The notes below the pieces were generated by a model. The model did no database searches. It was not told where the DNA came from and saw nothing but the letters and a program-made list of their open reading frames with translations. This document shows, piece after piece, positions 8,199-15,921 of a stretch of 64,000 bases of DNA. The DNA is from Vibrio sp. LaRot3 (GTDB taxonomy: Bacteria; Pseudomonadota; Gammaproteobacteria; Enterobacterales; Vibrionaceae), in the NCBI RefSeq assembly GCF_027587025.1, contig NZ_JAPPTI010000002.1:372001-436000 (forward strand). The letters run 5' to 3'. Both the position numbers and the translations under genes were made by a program. Positions within the stretch are counted from its first letter, which is position 1. Each line of letters opens with the position of its first letter.

Positions 8199-8486
8199 AT
8201 GGAGCAAACAATGCACGCACCGAATCAACAAGAAAAAGTAGTGGCTCAAGTTAAAAAGATAAAAGAATTCTATAACCATTTAACCAAATACTTATCGGTA
8301 ATATCCCTATTATTTGTGATTAATTTCGTAACCGGTACTGAGGAGCTGTGGGCTATTTACCCGGCCTTAGGCTGGGGCATTTTTATGGTCTCACACGCTA
8401 TCAATGCATTTGAGGTATTTAATTTTTTAGGGGATGACTGGGAGCAAAAAGAAGTAGAAAAGCGCTTAAAGAAAACCCGAAAATGA
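8199..8486 (+). CDS. 2TM domain-containing small membrane protein, opposite orientation
   Basis: A 95-residue protein: a charged N-terminus (KVVAQVKKIKEFYNHL), two membrane segments (YLSVISLLFVINFV and LGWGIFMVSHAINAFEVF) and a charged tail ending in KRLKKTRK. The layout matches the 2TM domain family, often linked to histidine kinases, here stand-alone. The ATG at 8199 follows AAAGGA at good spacing; the TTG at 8166 has none. It runs against almost all other cassette genes, so it cannot use an upstream Pc-type promoter. About 200 bp of AT-rich sequence before it, including TTGACT near 8088, could hold its own promoter. Confidence 0.72.
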   Translation: MEQTMHAPNQQEKVVAQVKKIKEFYNHLTKYLSVISLLFVINFVTGTEELWAIYPALGWGIFMVSHAINAFEVFNFLGDDWEQKEVEKRLKKTRK

Positions 8487-8561
8487 GCGACTAGAGTCGA
8501 GGCTTTCTATGGATTCTCCGTATAAAAATGGGACAAAATCAATGGTGATTCCTTAGAAAGC

Positions 8562-8601
8562 TAACGCCGAGTGTTGCGAATCTAATTTAAACGCTTGGTT
8601 A
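8562..8601 (-). repeat. Internally deleted attC (40 nt)
   Basis: TAACGCCGA is joined directly to GTGTTGCGAATCTAATTTAA and ends CGCTTGGTTA. The whole central region is gone. The junction lies at the GCCGA present on both arms of normal sites, consistent with slippage deletion. Confidence 0.7.
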
Positions 8602-8606
8602 TGCAT

Positions 8607-9359
8607 CTAGAGGCCTCCACACAGATCTAAATAATTTCCCGTAGAGAATGATGACTTTTCTGAAGAAAGCCAATAGATTGCTTCTGCTACTTCTTCAGGG
8701 CGTCCTCCTCGTTGAAGCGGGATGATGCTTTTCAACCGTTCAACTCTTTCAGGTTCACCACCATCAGCGTGCATTTCCGTATGAATGAGTCCAGGACGGA
8801 CACAATTAACCCTGATTCCCTCAGAGGCAACTTCTAGAGATAGGCCTTTTGTTAATGTATCGATAGCACCTTTTGATGCTGCGTAATCAATATATTCATT
8901 TGGTGAACCAGAACGAGATGCACCTGATGAAACATTCACGATCACTCCGCCCTTTCCTCCATGACGAGTAGACATTCGCTTAACTGCCTCTCGACAGCAA
9001 AGAAAATAACTCGTCACATTATTGGACAGAATTCCGTTGATTCGATCAGCGGTCATATCTTCGAGTCGAGATTGTTTGCGAAGAATTCCCGCATTATTTA
9101 CAAGCACCGACAAGGAGCCTAGCTCATCATCGATTGTCTCAAACAACCTTGAGACATCCGCTTCATTTGAAACATCCGCTTGAACCACAATACACTGCGC
9201 GCCAGTTTGCCTAATTTCATTAGCTAGCGCTTCGGCCGCAGCCGAATTTGACTTGTAATTAATGCAAACAGCATAGCCGTTATAAGCAAATAACTTTGCT
9301 GTAGCCGCGCCGATCCCTCTACCACCTCCGGTGACTAGAACTACTTTTGATTCACTCAT
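8607..9359 (-). CDS. SDR family NAD(P)-dependent oxidoreductase
   Basis: A 250-residue classical short-chain dehydrogenase. The cofactor motif TGGGRGIG is at residue ~11-18, NNAG at ~88 and the catalytic Ser-Tyr-Lys set in VNVSSGASRSG ... YIDYAASKGA (Tyr ~157). The C-terminal GNYLDLCGGL is the usual SDR end. Ala/Asn after the first beta strand (CINYKSN) suggests NADP preference. Homologues are often labelled 3-oxoacyl-ACP or glucose dehydrogenase-like, but the substrate is unknown. The start ATG has AAGGATG upstream. It is a complete cassette gene with no sign of decay. Confidence 0.9.
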   Translation of the reverse strand: MSESKVVLVTGGGRGIGAATAKLFAYNGYAVCINYKSNSAAAEALANEIRQTGAQCIVVQADVSNEADVSRLFETIDDELGSLSVLVNNAGILRKQSRLEDMTADRINGILSNNVTSYFLCCREAVKRMSTRHGGKGGVIVNVSSGASRSGSPNEYIDYAASKGAIDTLTKGLSLEVASEGIRVNCVRPGLIHTEMHADGGEPERVERLKSIIPLQRGGRPEEVAEAIYWLSSEKSSFSTGNYLDLCGGL

Positions 9360-9394
9360 ATATCATCCTTGAATATCGAAATTGGAGAAATGCA

Positions 9395-9516
9395 TAACGC
9401 CCTGTTAAGGTGTGAGCAACGCAACACCAAAGCCACCGCATATCAACTTAACAGATAAAATCAACGCATAGTAAAAATACCACGCGTGCCGAACAAGTCT
9501 TGAATTTTTTGCTAGT
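9395..9516 (-). repeat. attC site
   Basis: Starts TAACGCCCTGTTAAGGTGTG; the central part carries the CGCATAGTAAAAATACCACG block of the second repeat subfamily; ends TCTTGAATTTTTTGCTAG, a degenerate GTTA. Confidence 0.8.
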
Positions 9517-9517
9517 T

Positions 9518-10135
9518 TTATTGCTGGCGACTCAGTAACAAGCTTACTCCAGACATAGCCAAAAAAGTTGCACAACCTCTATTAAAGCGCTTTGCCATTT
9601 TCGGCTTCGTAAACCACTGCCTTAAGTACATTCCAAATAATGCATAAATTGATATTGCACCCATTTCTAAAATAAGGAACGTACCCCCTAAAACGAAGAA
9701 CTGTTGATTTACACTCGCTGAAACATCCACGAACTGTGGTAGAAAGGCGGTAAAGATCAGTATCGCCTTTGGGTTACCAGCCGCTAACAAAAATTCTTGT
9801 TTCGCCAAACCTAATCGATCACGAGCGTTTTCTAGCTCAGAAACAGGGCTTACTTCCGAACGCCAAAGATTAAAGGCAATCCACAACAAGTATGCTGCGC
9901 CTACAACTTTAATCATTAGGAATAGAGTCTCCGAAGCATAAAGAACAACGGCTAAACCGGAAGCAGCCAAAGCGATCATTGCAGAGAATGCTGCAATACG
10001 ACCAAGGCCAGCAATGAAAGCGGATTTAAAACCGTAACAACGTGCATTGTTCATGGACAATAGATTGTTTGGCCCAGGAGTCATATTGAGCGCAAAACAC
10101 GCAGGTATAAAGAACAACAACGTCCAGATTTCCAC
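9518..10135 (-). CDS. LysE/RhtB family amino-acid exporter
   Basis: A 205-residue inner-membrane protein with about six hydrophobic segments. The LysE/RhtB signature NMTPGPNN is near residue 17, and ARCYGFKSAFIAGLGR follows. GNPKAILIFTAFLPQFVD sits in the middle, as in RhtB-type exporters of homoserine, threonine and other metabolites. The GTG at 10135 is chosen: AGGA lies 6 bp before it and the resulting length fits the family. An ATG further upstream (10189) would translate attC sequence into MILHAWHFYYA and is rejected. Confidence 0.87.
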   Translation of the reverse strand: MEIWTLLFFIPACFALNMTPGPNNLLSMNNARCYGFKSAFIAGLGRIAAFSAMIALAASGLAVVLYASETLFLMIKVVGAAYLLWIAFNLWRSEVSPVSELENARDRLGLAKQEFLLAAGNPKAILIFTAFLPQFVDVSASVNQQFFVLGGTFLILEMGAISIYALFGMYLRQWFTKPKMAKRFNRGCATFLAMSGVSLLLSRQQ

Positions 10136-10151
10136 AATATTTCCTCGAAAA

Positions 10152-10212
10152 ACTAATGCATAGTAAAAATGCCACGCGTGCAGAATCACTCTTGAACAAC
10201 TTGTCTTAATTT
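10152..10212 (-). repeat. Half attC (left arm missing)
   Basis: Only the second half of the CGCATAGTAAAAATGCCACGCG subfamily is present, ending GAATCACTCTTGAACAACTT. No TAACGCC arm precedes it; the LysE start region takes its place. Confidence 0.6.
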
Positions 10213-10225
10213 CAACAACTAGTGC

Positions 10226-10597
10226 CTAGCCCAAAGAGCTAACACACGCCTTGTAAACTGTCTCTTGAAACTCTCGAACCGTTACTGTGTCTTTAATTTT
10301 TGGCTCGAACTCTTCTTTATCGAAATAAACAACCGGATCGACTACATCCTCGTCTTTGAGCTCAACTCCAATAGCTTCTTCCATATCTACAACTATGGTT
10401 ATCAGGTCTAAAACATCAGTCTCAAAGTTTTGTTCATAGAATGTCTTATCAATAGCAATTTCACCCAAACGAACATCGAGAGTCTTAGCCATTGTATCTA
10501 ATACTTTCTCGTCTACTGCATCACAGTTATTGGCCCAAACCAAGTTTGAGTACGTAATTGCTAACACTGAACAGAACACAAGTTTGAGATATTTCAT
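10226..10597 (-). CDS. Secreted acyl-carrier-protein-like protein lacking the phosphopantetheine serine
   Basis: A 123-residue protein. Residues 1-22 form a signal peptide (KYLKLVFCSVLAITYSNLVWA), so the mature protein is periplasmic or secreted. The rest reads like an acyl carrier protein: an amphipathic helix with KTLDVRLGEI, then TDVLDLITIVVDMEEAIGVE and LKDEDV, matching the ACP pattern ADSLDTVELVMALEEEF. The modified serine of DSL is Val here. One Cys just after the signal peptide and one near the C-terminus could form a disulphide. The ATG at 10597 follows GAGGAAAAT. The ACP fold is inferred from pattern; the function is unknown and cannot be classical acyl carrying. Confidence 0.65.
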   Translation of the reverse strand: MKYLKLVFCSVLAITYSNLVWANNCDAVDEKVLDTMAKTLDVRLGEIAIDKTFYEQNFETDVLDLITIVVDMEEAIGVELKDEDVVDPVVYFDKEEFEPKIKDTVTVREFQETVYKACVSSLG

Positions 10598-10614
10598 ATT
10601 TTCCTCTTTATTAC

Positions 10615-10735
10615 CTAGCACCTCATTAAGGTGTAAGACACGCTGCCACCCTACCTAAACCATTGTGACATAAATACTTAAAATGAAGTAAGCCGAAAAT
10701 GCCAAGCGTAGAGTAGACTTTTAAACGCTTTGTTA
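10615..10735 (-). repeat. attC site
   Basis: Starts TAGCACCTCATTAAGGTG (TAAC changed to TAGC) and ends TTTTAAACGCTTTGTTA. CATTGTGACATAAATACTTA subfamily. Confidence 0.8.
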
Positions 10736-11296
10736 GTAGCAGGTTTTACCACGTTGCTGAAAACTATATAAAAGCAAAACACCTAAGCCAAAGCTAACCA
10801 CATGACCAACCTTTGGAAGATGGTACTCACTGAAAATTAAATCTAGAGCGAATGCAGGAACAATAGTAAGCATCAAAACGGTCAACGCTAACTTCCCTTC
10901 AATGTGTCGCTTTAGATACATTATGAGCCCAGCAGCCGCTAGCCCTAAAATTGCTTGGGAACCGCCAGTCCCCAAATTCCATGGTTCAGGTACCGTGAAT
11001 GTACTAGCAAAGGTGCCTATCGAGCCCGCAATAAACCAAATTAATAGGAAAACACTGGAACCGAGTTTTCGCTCAAGCACATAGCCCAAAGCAAGCAATG
11101 AAAAAGCGTTGTAAATCATGTGAAACTGCTTCACGTGAATGAGCTGAGAGACGACCAAACGCCATAGCTCTAAATCCAAAATGTGCTTGTATGTAAACGC
11201 ACCAAAAGGCTCGAGTTCTGTAATCTTAATCTTTCCGAATAGCGATCCTGATATTTGGAAATTTACAACCAAAGATACAACTACAGTGAACAACAC
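10733..11296 (-). CDS. Rhomboid family protein with frameshifted N-terminus
   Basis: The open frame gives 187 residues with about six membrane segments. Rhomboid features are HVKQFHMIYN (H-x4-H-x3-N), GTGGSQAILGLAA with the catalytic serine, and KVGHVVSFGLG with the catalytic histidine. The best start is not in this frame: a GTG at 11340 with AAGGAGG upstream gives VTKKHIPYPTLR and then stops. A 5-bp tandem repeat (TAGGG twice on the plus strand, 11313-11322) causes this. Removing one copy joins VTKKHIPYATLVLVLF to the rest in frame. The gene is therefore disrupted, phase-variable at this repeat, or re-initiates at GTG 11296. Distinct from the rhomboid at 5035. Confidence 0.75.
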   Translation of the reverse strand: MLFTVVVSLVVNFQISGSLFGKIKITELEPFGAFTYKHILDLELWRLVVSQLIHVKQFHMIYNAFSLLALGYVLERKLGSSVFLLIWFIAGSIGTFASTFTVPEPWNLGTGGSQAILGLAAAGLIMYLKRHIEGKLALTVLMLTIVPAFALDLIFSEYHLPKVGHVVSFGLGVLLLYSFQQRGKTCY

Positions 11297-11312
11297 TAAT
11301 ACTAACGTAGCG

Positions 11313-11322
11313 TAGGGTAGGG
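11313..11322 (-). repeat. 5-bp tandem duplication causing frameshift
   Basis: TAGGGTAGGG on the plus strand (CCCTACCCTA on the coding strand), followed by the related CGCTA. Two copies put the upstream GTG start out of frame; one copy would restore an intact rhomboid reading frame. Confidence 0.75.
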
Positions 11323-11357
11323 TATGTGCTTTTTTGTCACGTTTGCCTCCTTGCTAC

Positions 11358-11478
11358 TAACGCCCTGTTAAGTGGTAAACAACGCAGACCACCCTGCCTC
11401 ATCTATTGTGACATAAATACTTAGAATCCAGTAAACCGAAATGCCAAGCGTCGAGAATCCGTATTAAATGCTTTGTTA
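11358..11478 (-). repeat. attC site
   Basis: Starts TAACGCCCTGTTAAGTGGTA and ends TATTAAATGCTTTGTTA. Nearly identical along its first 80 bp to the site at 12043, suggesting recent shared origin. Confidence 0.87.
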
Positions 11479-11493
11479 TGTGTAAAACCATGC

Positions 11494-11991
11494 TCATCTG
11501 TATAAAGAAAGATATTTATCCAAAGGCTCTTCAACTACCCAACACTTAAGAGTACCTTCAATTGATAAACCTAGTGGGTTAAGAGAAGTAAATATTCTGT
11601 CGAGAGGCACTAGAGAACTTTCGATCTGATATTCAAAAGTGTAATCATCTGTTTGATATATAAATTTATTCCCTCGCAAGCTACCTAACTCGTCATCGTG
11701 CGGCATAAAATAACGCGTGACTATATGAACTTCGTCGTCGTATTCTTCAACTGACTGCGAAACAACATTGGCCTGCCCTTCATAACATTCAAATATTAGC
11801 TCTGAAAATTCATACTCTTTGAAAACATCAGTCACATTGATGGGACGAAAATAAATGTACGGATGACAAAGTACATTTTCATTAGTTCTAAAAACAACAC
11901 TTAGTTCGTCATGAGACACTTTCTCGTATAAACTTTTCTTGAAGACTAAATGTTGGTCAAAGTATATAACTTTGCACAAAATATCATTCAT
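11494..11991 (-). CDS. Hypothetical protein
   Basis: A 165-residue soluble protein, acidic and rich in aromatic residues, without signal peptide or membrane segment. The pattern of alternating hydrophobic residues (YDDEVHIVTRYFM, YTFEYQIESSLV) suggests a beta-rich fold. The start ATG has AGAGGT upstream. It lies between two almost identical attC sites as a normal single-gene cassette. No family is recognised. Confidence 0.6.
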   Translation of the reverse strand: MNDILCKVIYFDQHLVFKKSLYEKVSHDELSVVFRTNENVLCHPYIYFRPINVTDVFKEYEFSELIFECYEGQANVVSQSVEEYDDEVHIVTRYFMPHDDELGSLRGNKFIYQTDDYTFEYQIESSLVPLDRIFTSLNPLGLSIEGTLKCWVVEEPLDKYLSLYR

Positions 11992-12042
11992 TAATGCAAC
12001 CTCTCTTTAACTTATTGACAAATTCAAACTAGATTTTACACA

Positions 12043-12165
12043 TAACGCCCTGTTAAGTGGTAAGCAACGCAGACCACCCTGCCTCATCTATTGTGACATA
12101 AATACTTAGAATCAAGTAAGCCGAAACACCAAGCGTGGAAAATCCTTTTTAAACGCTTTTTTCTT
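12043..12165 (-). repeat. attC site (degenerate high end)
   Basis: Starts TAACGCCCTGTTAAGTGGTA; ends TTTTTAAACGCTTTTTTC, where GTTA is lost. Shares most of its length with the site at 11358. Confidence 0.75.
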
Positions 12166-12712
12166 CGCACTTTTCCATGAACATCTGTTTATAGGATTTT
12201 GTCTGCAATGCTGACTCTGTTAACCCAAACTTACTAGCTAAAGCTTCAAGGTCTGACTTATAAGCACTTAACATCGATTCATCATCTGTCATGATAGCAA
12301 ACTCAGCAAAGTCACCAATGTCATCTAAAGAGTCAACGGTAATATGAAACTTGTCGACAAAATAGATACTTCGAGTTTTGGTCGCTTTTAAGGTAATTTC
12401 GTATCCCATCGTTTCAAGCATACTTCTTGCACTTTCCGCATCGGTGATATTCGTCGCTTCACATCGGTCTACCTCTGGGCCTTTAACAATCCAAAGTTTG
12501 ATACCTGATGGCTTCATAGTACGAATACAGACGCTCTTATTCTGTCGGGACAATAATTTATCAGGAGTATCAAAATAACAGTCAGACTCTAGGTTGTCCT
12601 CAAGCATTATTTCATGAGGTATAGATGACAAAACATTCAAAAGATCAGTCTTCGACTCAAGGCGGTACTTAAGCTCTACCTCATATTTACCTTGAAAATG
12701 CTCATCGCTCAT
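12149..12712 (-). CDS. CYTH domain protein (class IV adenylate cyclase / triphosphatase-like)
   Basis: A 187-residue CYTH-fold protein. The N-terminal signature YEVELKYRL contains the ExExK motif for triphosphate and metal binding. Further basic and acidic tunnel residues are visible in SVCIRTMKP, LWIVKGPE and TKTRSIYFVDKFHITVDSLDDIGDFAE. The family includes CyaB-type adenylate cyclases, thiamine triphosphatase and inorganic triphosphatases; the CyaB-like layout fits best but the reaction cannot be settled. The ATG at 12712 is preferred over a TTG four codons earlier. The stop lies in the preceding attC. Confidence 0.82.
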   Translation of the reverse strand: MSDEHFQGKYEVELKYRLESKTDLLNVLSSIPHEIMLEDNLESDCYFDTPDKLLSRQNKSVCIRTMKPSGIKLWIVKGPEVDRCEATNITDAESARSMLETMGYEITLKATKTRSIYFVDKFHITVDSLDDIGDFAEFAIMTDDESMLSAYKSDLEALASKFGLTESALQTKSYKQMFMEKCEEKSV

Positions 12713-12778
12713 TTTGTTATCCAATTTTAAAATGCGAACTTTATCATAATCGTGATTACCTAAAAATGATCGTATGCA

Positions 12779-12900
12779 TAATACCGAATTAAGTAGTGAG
12801 CAATGCTAACCACGCAATCTAAGCCATTGTTCTGTGATAACAAAACCCCACTGAGACTAAAGTCGCCAAATGTTACGAAGCGCTCTTAAATACTTTGTTA
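12779..12900 (-). repeat. attC site
   Basis: Starts TAATACCGAATTAAGTAGTG (TAAC changed to TAAT) and ends CTCTTAAATACTTTGTTA, with central CATTGTTCTGTGATAACAAA. Confidence 0.78.
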
Positions 12901-12907
12901 AGTTTGT

Positions 12908-13432
12908 TCATTGAGATTTCAGGCTGTCTAACCACAAATTTTCAATCCATGCCTGCTCACCATAAGTTTCTATCTGCTCAATGAACATCTGATGCGACAA
13001 GTTATGCGTCCAACCCCGGACTACATCTAATGCAACCAGTACATTAAGCAAATACGTCTCAACCTCTTCTGAAGTTTTATTATGATATGAGTAACATTCG
13101 TGGTCATATCTTAAATTTGAAGGTTTGTATTGGATTGTAATTTCAGGTTCCAATAAATCCATTGGTTTTAACTTAAAAGGATATGAAAACACATTTGAAT
13201 CGTAGGTAGCAGTCACTTTTTCATTCAAGTTAGGCATGCATAAGCATTTAATACATAAGACATGACTTATCGAACCGGGGCTGCTGTTTCGTCCACCTAA
13301 TCTTATCAGCGAAACCAAAATATCATCTTCAATTTTAAATATTGATTGCCCCTTTCGCTGAAAAAGACCGTCCTCTAGCAGAGGTTTGAACAAAACTCTA
13401 TCGCAGAGCGCGTCAAAGTCTTGCTTATCCAT
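12908..13432 (-). CDS. Hypothetical protein, DUF4304-like
   Basis: A 174-residue soluble protein. The N-terminal pattern (FDALCDRVLFKPLLEDGLFQRKG, then FKIEDDILVSLIRL) resembles DUF4304, a family of unknown function common in mobile and contact-dependent inhibition loci where some members act as immunity proteins. The start is the ATG at 13432, with GGAGG 5 bp upstream. Four Cys are present, two in CIKCLCM. The family call rests on pattern only. Confidence 0.55.
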   Translation of the reverse strand: MDKQDFDALCDRVLFKPLLEDGLFQRKGQSIFKIEDDILVSLIRLGGRNSSPGSISHVLCIKCLCMPNLNEKVTATYDSNVFSYPFKLKPMDLLEPEITIQYKPSNLRYDHECYSYHNKTSEEVETYLLNVLVALDVVRGWTHNLSHQMFIEQIETYGEQAWIENLWLDSLKSQ

Positions 13433-13456
13433 AAAATCCTCCATCTAACAGAAACC

Positions 13457-13576
13457 TAACGCCCTGTTGAGGTGTAAGCAACGCAATCTCGAAGCTTCCG
13501 CATACCGCCTTAATCACCAAAACCAGTGCATAGTAAAAATACCACGCGTGCCGAATCACTCTTGAACAGTTTGTTA
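13457..13576 (-). repeat. attC site
   Basis: Starts TAACGCCCTGTTGAGGTGTA, has the GCATAGTAAAAATACCACGC block and ends CTCTTGAACAGTTTGTTA. Confidence 0.87.
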
Positions 13577-13595
13577 TGTGCGTACTCAAACCAAG

Positions 13596-13979
13596 TTAGT
13601 ACCACCTTCTTAAATATTTAGTACGCTCCTTGGTCATTTCTATTTCACACTCCATTCGAGATTCATTTCGCTGCCTACCTCCACTATTGAGTACATAAAA
13701 TGCATCACAATTGGACTCTTTGAACTTAAGCCAACTTCGTTGACTGCTAAGCAAACTTTGCTTAAGTTCAGCTGAATCCACAAGAGTGCCATCAGACAAA
13801 TCTCCTGAATTGATACGATTCATTATATGTTTATAAACATCATTCAACTCTTTATCTGCCGAATCAAACGTCGCCTGAAGCTCGCACAGATAGCCAAATA
13901 ACATGCAATCTTCGACGTTATTTTCTGCAGAAAGTGAGAACGATGAGCAGCAAAGAACTAAAACCAAAAACCTACGCAC
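13596..13979 (-). CDS. Secreted LprI-family (DUF1311) protein
   Basis: A 127-residue protein with a signal peptide (RRFLVLVLCCSSFSLSA) and a mature part fitting the LprI / DUF1311 family: ADKELNDVYKHIMNRI, then LKQSLLSSQRSWLKFKESNCDAF and a C-terminal helix MECEIEMTKERTKYL. Mycobacterial LprI inhibits lysozyme; most members are uncharacterised periplasmic proteins. Four mature Cys residues could form two disulphides. The start is GTG with AGGAG upstream. Another cassette (22516) also looks like a lysozyme inhibitor. Confidence 0.8.
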   Translation of the reverse strand: MRRFLVLVLCCSSFSLSAENNVEDCMLFGYLCELQATFDSADKELNDVYKHIMNRINSGDLSDGTLVDSAELKQSLLSSQRSWLKFKESNCDAFYVLNSGGRQRNESRMECEIEMTKERTKYLRRWY

Positions 13980-14005
13980 TTAACCTACTCCTAATCATTA
14001 GTACA

Positions 14006-14123
14006 TAATGCAGTATTAAGGTGTGAGCAACGCTACCACCAGACCTAAACCATTGTGCTGTACACTTGAGTTTAGGCAAACCTAAAATGCCGAACGTTGG
14101 GGAACCGTCTAAAAGACTTGTTA
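14006..14123 (-). repeat. attC site
   Basis: Starts TAATGCAGTATTAAGGTGTG and ends CGTCTAAAAGACTTGTTA; CATTGTGCTGTACACTTGAG in the centre. Confidence 0.82.
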
Positions 14124-14127
14124 GAAA

Positions 14128-14595
14128 TTACTTGTGTACCAACTCAAACGTTACAAGAACTAACTCTGTCGATTCGTTGAATTCAATACCATAAGATGAT
14201 TTACAGTCTTCTGTGAAAAAGTCATTATGTGCTTTGTACCACCACTCATACGTACCATCCCCTTCACCTTCAGACTCGGCAAACTCTCGGCTAACCTGAC
14301 CAAAGGGACAAAAGTCCACATTAGTTATTTTTACTATACAAACCGGATTCTTTACCCAATCAAGCACGATTTGATGCTGCCCTATTTTAGGAAATTCCTC
14401 TCCTTCAATACGGTACGCTTCTTTGACGCTACAAGTCGCACGCTTTTGACCAATTGAGACAAGTCGAGCACACTCATTTGTATTGTACTCGTCGTCACAA
14501 AAATAAGTCGTTTCGATTTCTTCAATCTCAGGAAGTTGAGATTTAGGCAATGTGCTTAAATAGGCTCGGAAATAGTCCAGATACCTTGCATCCAT
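14128..14595 (-). CDS. ASCH domain-containing protein
   Basis: A 155-residue protein of the ASCH superfamily (PUA-like fold, thought to bind RNA or act in coupled processes). Visible signature: IGQKRATCSVKEAYRIEGEE (G-K-x-A-T-x-S element), PKIGQHQIVLDW, and near the C-terminus SEGEGDGTYEWWYKAHNDFF. It is close in layout to the RmlC/YqfB-like ASCH proteins of about 150 residues. Start ATG with AAGGA upstream. Soluble, single-gene cassette. Function beyond the fold is unknown. Confidence 0.8.
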   Translation of the reverse strand: MDARYLDYFRAYLSTLPKSQLPEIEEIETTYFCDDEYNTNECARLVSIGQKRATCSVKEAYRIEGEEFPKIGQHQIVLDWVKNPVCIVKITNVDFCPFGQVSREFAESEGEGDGTYEWWYKAHNDFFTEDCKSSYGIEFNESTELVLVTFELVHK

Positions 14596-14617
14596 GATTA
14601 CTTGTCCTTGTAATTTC

Positions 14618-14710
14618 TAACGCCAAGCTAAACTGTGAGTGAAAGTGTGCCAACATTGCAGCGAAGCGAAAATGGCACGGTTTCACGAATCAGACTTAAG
14701 CGCCTTGTTA
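14618..14710 (-). repeat. attC site, compact form
   Basis: A 93-nt site: TAACGCCAAGCTAAACTGTG ... GCAGCGAAGCGAAAATGGCA ... GACTTAAGCGCCTTGTTA. Member of the short subfamily with GCGAAGCGAAA in the centre. Confidence 0.85.
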
Positions 14711-15375
14711 GTTGTAAAATTTGCACTTACCTCTGCAATATATTTTTGGCCATCTTCATCTAATTTATAAGAGAACTGTTTTAGCCATTCAAGAGCATTA
14801 ACGCTGTCTCCTAAGCCTTTGAAGATGTCGATAGCTGTTTCTACGGTGTGAGATAAAAATGGCACGCCACGAATGTGCAGGAATGTTGTGTCCGTTATCT
14901 TCAACTGCTCGTAGATTGGCCTAAGCTCCTCTATTTGATCAAAAGCTAGCCTGAACTCTGAAACATCTCTAAGCGCACATGCATAATATAACTTCATATA
15001 CGGAATGCTAGGTTCTTGAGAGTGTCCAGACTCCGACTGTAACTTAATTGCTTCATTAAGCGCTTCTCTGCCTACATCAATTTCATTAGCTAAAGTCGCT
15101 GAAGTTGAAACATTAAACCAGTCATTTACTTCAGGAGTGATCTTAGCTGCGTTCTTAAAATATGGCAGTGCTTTTTCAGGTAACTCTTTATGAAAATAAG
15201 ATAACCCAATTAACTTGAGAGACTCTTTTACCGTCTCTTTAGCTTTTGACGTTGTGTGTTCGCTTGCTAATTCAATGACCCTGTCGAAATTTCCTTCCTG
15301 AAGTTCTTTCCAGACTGGAGCTAAATCTACAGGCTCGGCCTTGTTTTTTGTGAATGGATTTTTTATAAAATTCAT
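14683..15375 (-). CDS. TPR-repeat protein
   Basis: A 230-residue, largely helical cytosolic protein. Tetratricopeptide-like helix pairs are visible at about residues 22-55, 54-88 (LIGLSYFHKELPEKALPYFK is the clearest) and 128-165. No catalytic domain or signal peptide is present. TPR proteins mediate protein contacts; the partner is unknown. The ATG has AAAAGGAA upstream. The last nine or so residues and the stop are encoded within the attC at 14618-14710. Confidence 0.7.
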   Translation of the reverse strand: MNFIKNPFTKNKAEPVDLAPVWKELQEGNFDRVIELASEHTTSKAKETVKESLKLIGLSYFHKELPEKALPYFKNAAKITPEVNDWFNVSTSATLANEIDVGREALNEAIKLQSESGHSQEPSIPYMKLYYACALRDVSEFRLAFDQIEELRPIYEQLKITDTTFLHIRGVPFLSHTVETAIDIFKGLGDSVNALEWLKQFSYKLDEDGQKYIAEVSANFTTNKALKSDS

Positions 15376-15395
15376 AACGATAATTCCTTTTCCCG

Positions 15396-15515
15396 CGAAT
15401 GCCCTGTTAAGTTGTGATCAACGAAATTCGAATGCTTTCGCACGCCAACTTAAACACTAAACGCAACACATAGCAAAAATGCCAAGCGTTGCGAATCACT
15501 CTCGTTGCTTTGTTA
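15396..15515 (-). repeat. attC site
   Basis: The low end is altered (CGAATGCCCTGTTAAGTTG in place of TAACGCC). The core has AGCAAAAATGCCAAGCGTTG and the high end is CTCGTTGCTTTGTTA. Confidence 0.75.
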
Positions 15516-15890
15516 TGCCTTTCGCTCGGCAATCACTTCTTTAAATGCAAACATACCATTTAAAGCGGCAGGAAAACCGGCATAAACTGACATTTGCAAT
15601 ATCACCTCTTTGAGCTCATCTTCGCTACAACCAACGTTAAGAGCTGCATTTAAATGAACTTTAAGCTGAGGCGCACAATTCCCTAATGCTGTTAATGCGG
15701 CAACCGTTGCTATTTCTCTTGATTTTACATTTAACCCTTTGCGCGCATATATATCACCGAAAGGAAATTCTATAGTATATCTGGCTAGATCAGGGCAGAT
15801 ATCTTGCAAACTTTCGATAACATTTCTTCCGGCTTCGCCATCAATGCTTGTTAATAATTCGAGACCGGTATCAAGACGTGATTTATCCAT
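15513..15890 (-). CDS. Carboxymuconolactone decarboxylase family protein (AhpD-like fold)
   Basis: A 125-residue protein with the CMD signature: GDIYARKGLNVKSREIATVA, ALTALGNCAPQLKVHLNAAL and EDELKEVILQMSVYAGFPAA. It has one Cys (GNCAPQ) and another in GCSEDE, not the Cys-x-x-Cys of AhpD, so a redox role is less certain; homologues are often called 4-carboxymuconolactone decarboxylase. Start ATG at 15890 with CAGGAG upstream. It is preceded by a MerR-type promoter and a merR gene in the same cassette, so it is the likely regulated target. Confidence 0.85.
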   Translation of the reverse strand: MDKSRLDTGLELLTSIDGEAGRNVIESLQDICPDLARYTIEFPFGDIYARKGLNVKSREIATVAALTALGNCAPQLKVHLNAALNVGCSEDELKEVILQMSVYAGFPAALNGMFAFKEVIAERKA

Positions 15891-15921
15891 TGGTATGCTC
15901 CTGTTATGTAAGTACAAGCAC

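Noticed and set aside
10135..10189. N-terminal 18 residues of the LysE exporter frame
   Set aside because: They are translated attC sequence; a GTG with a ribosome site gives the normal family length.
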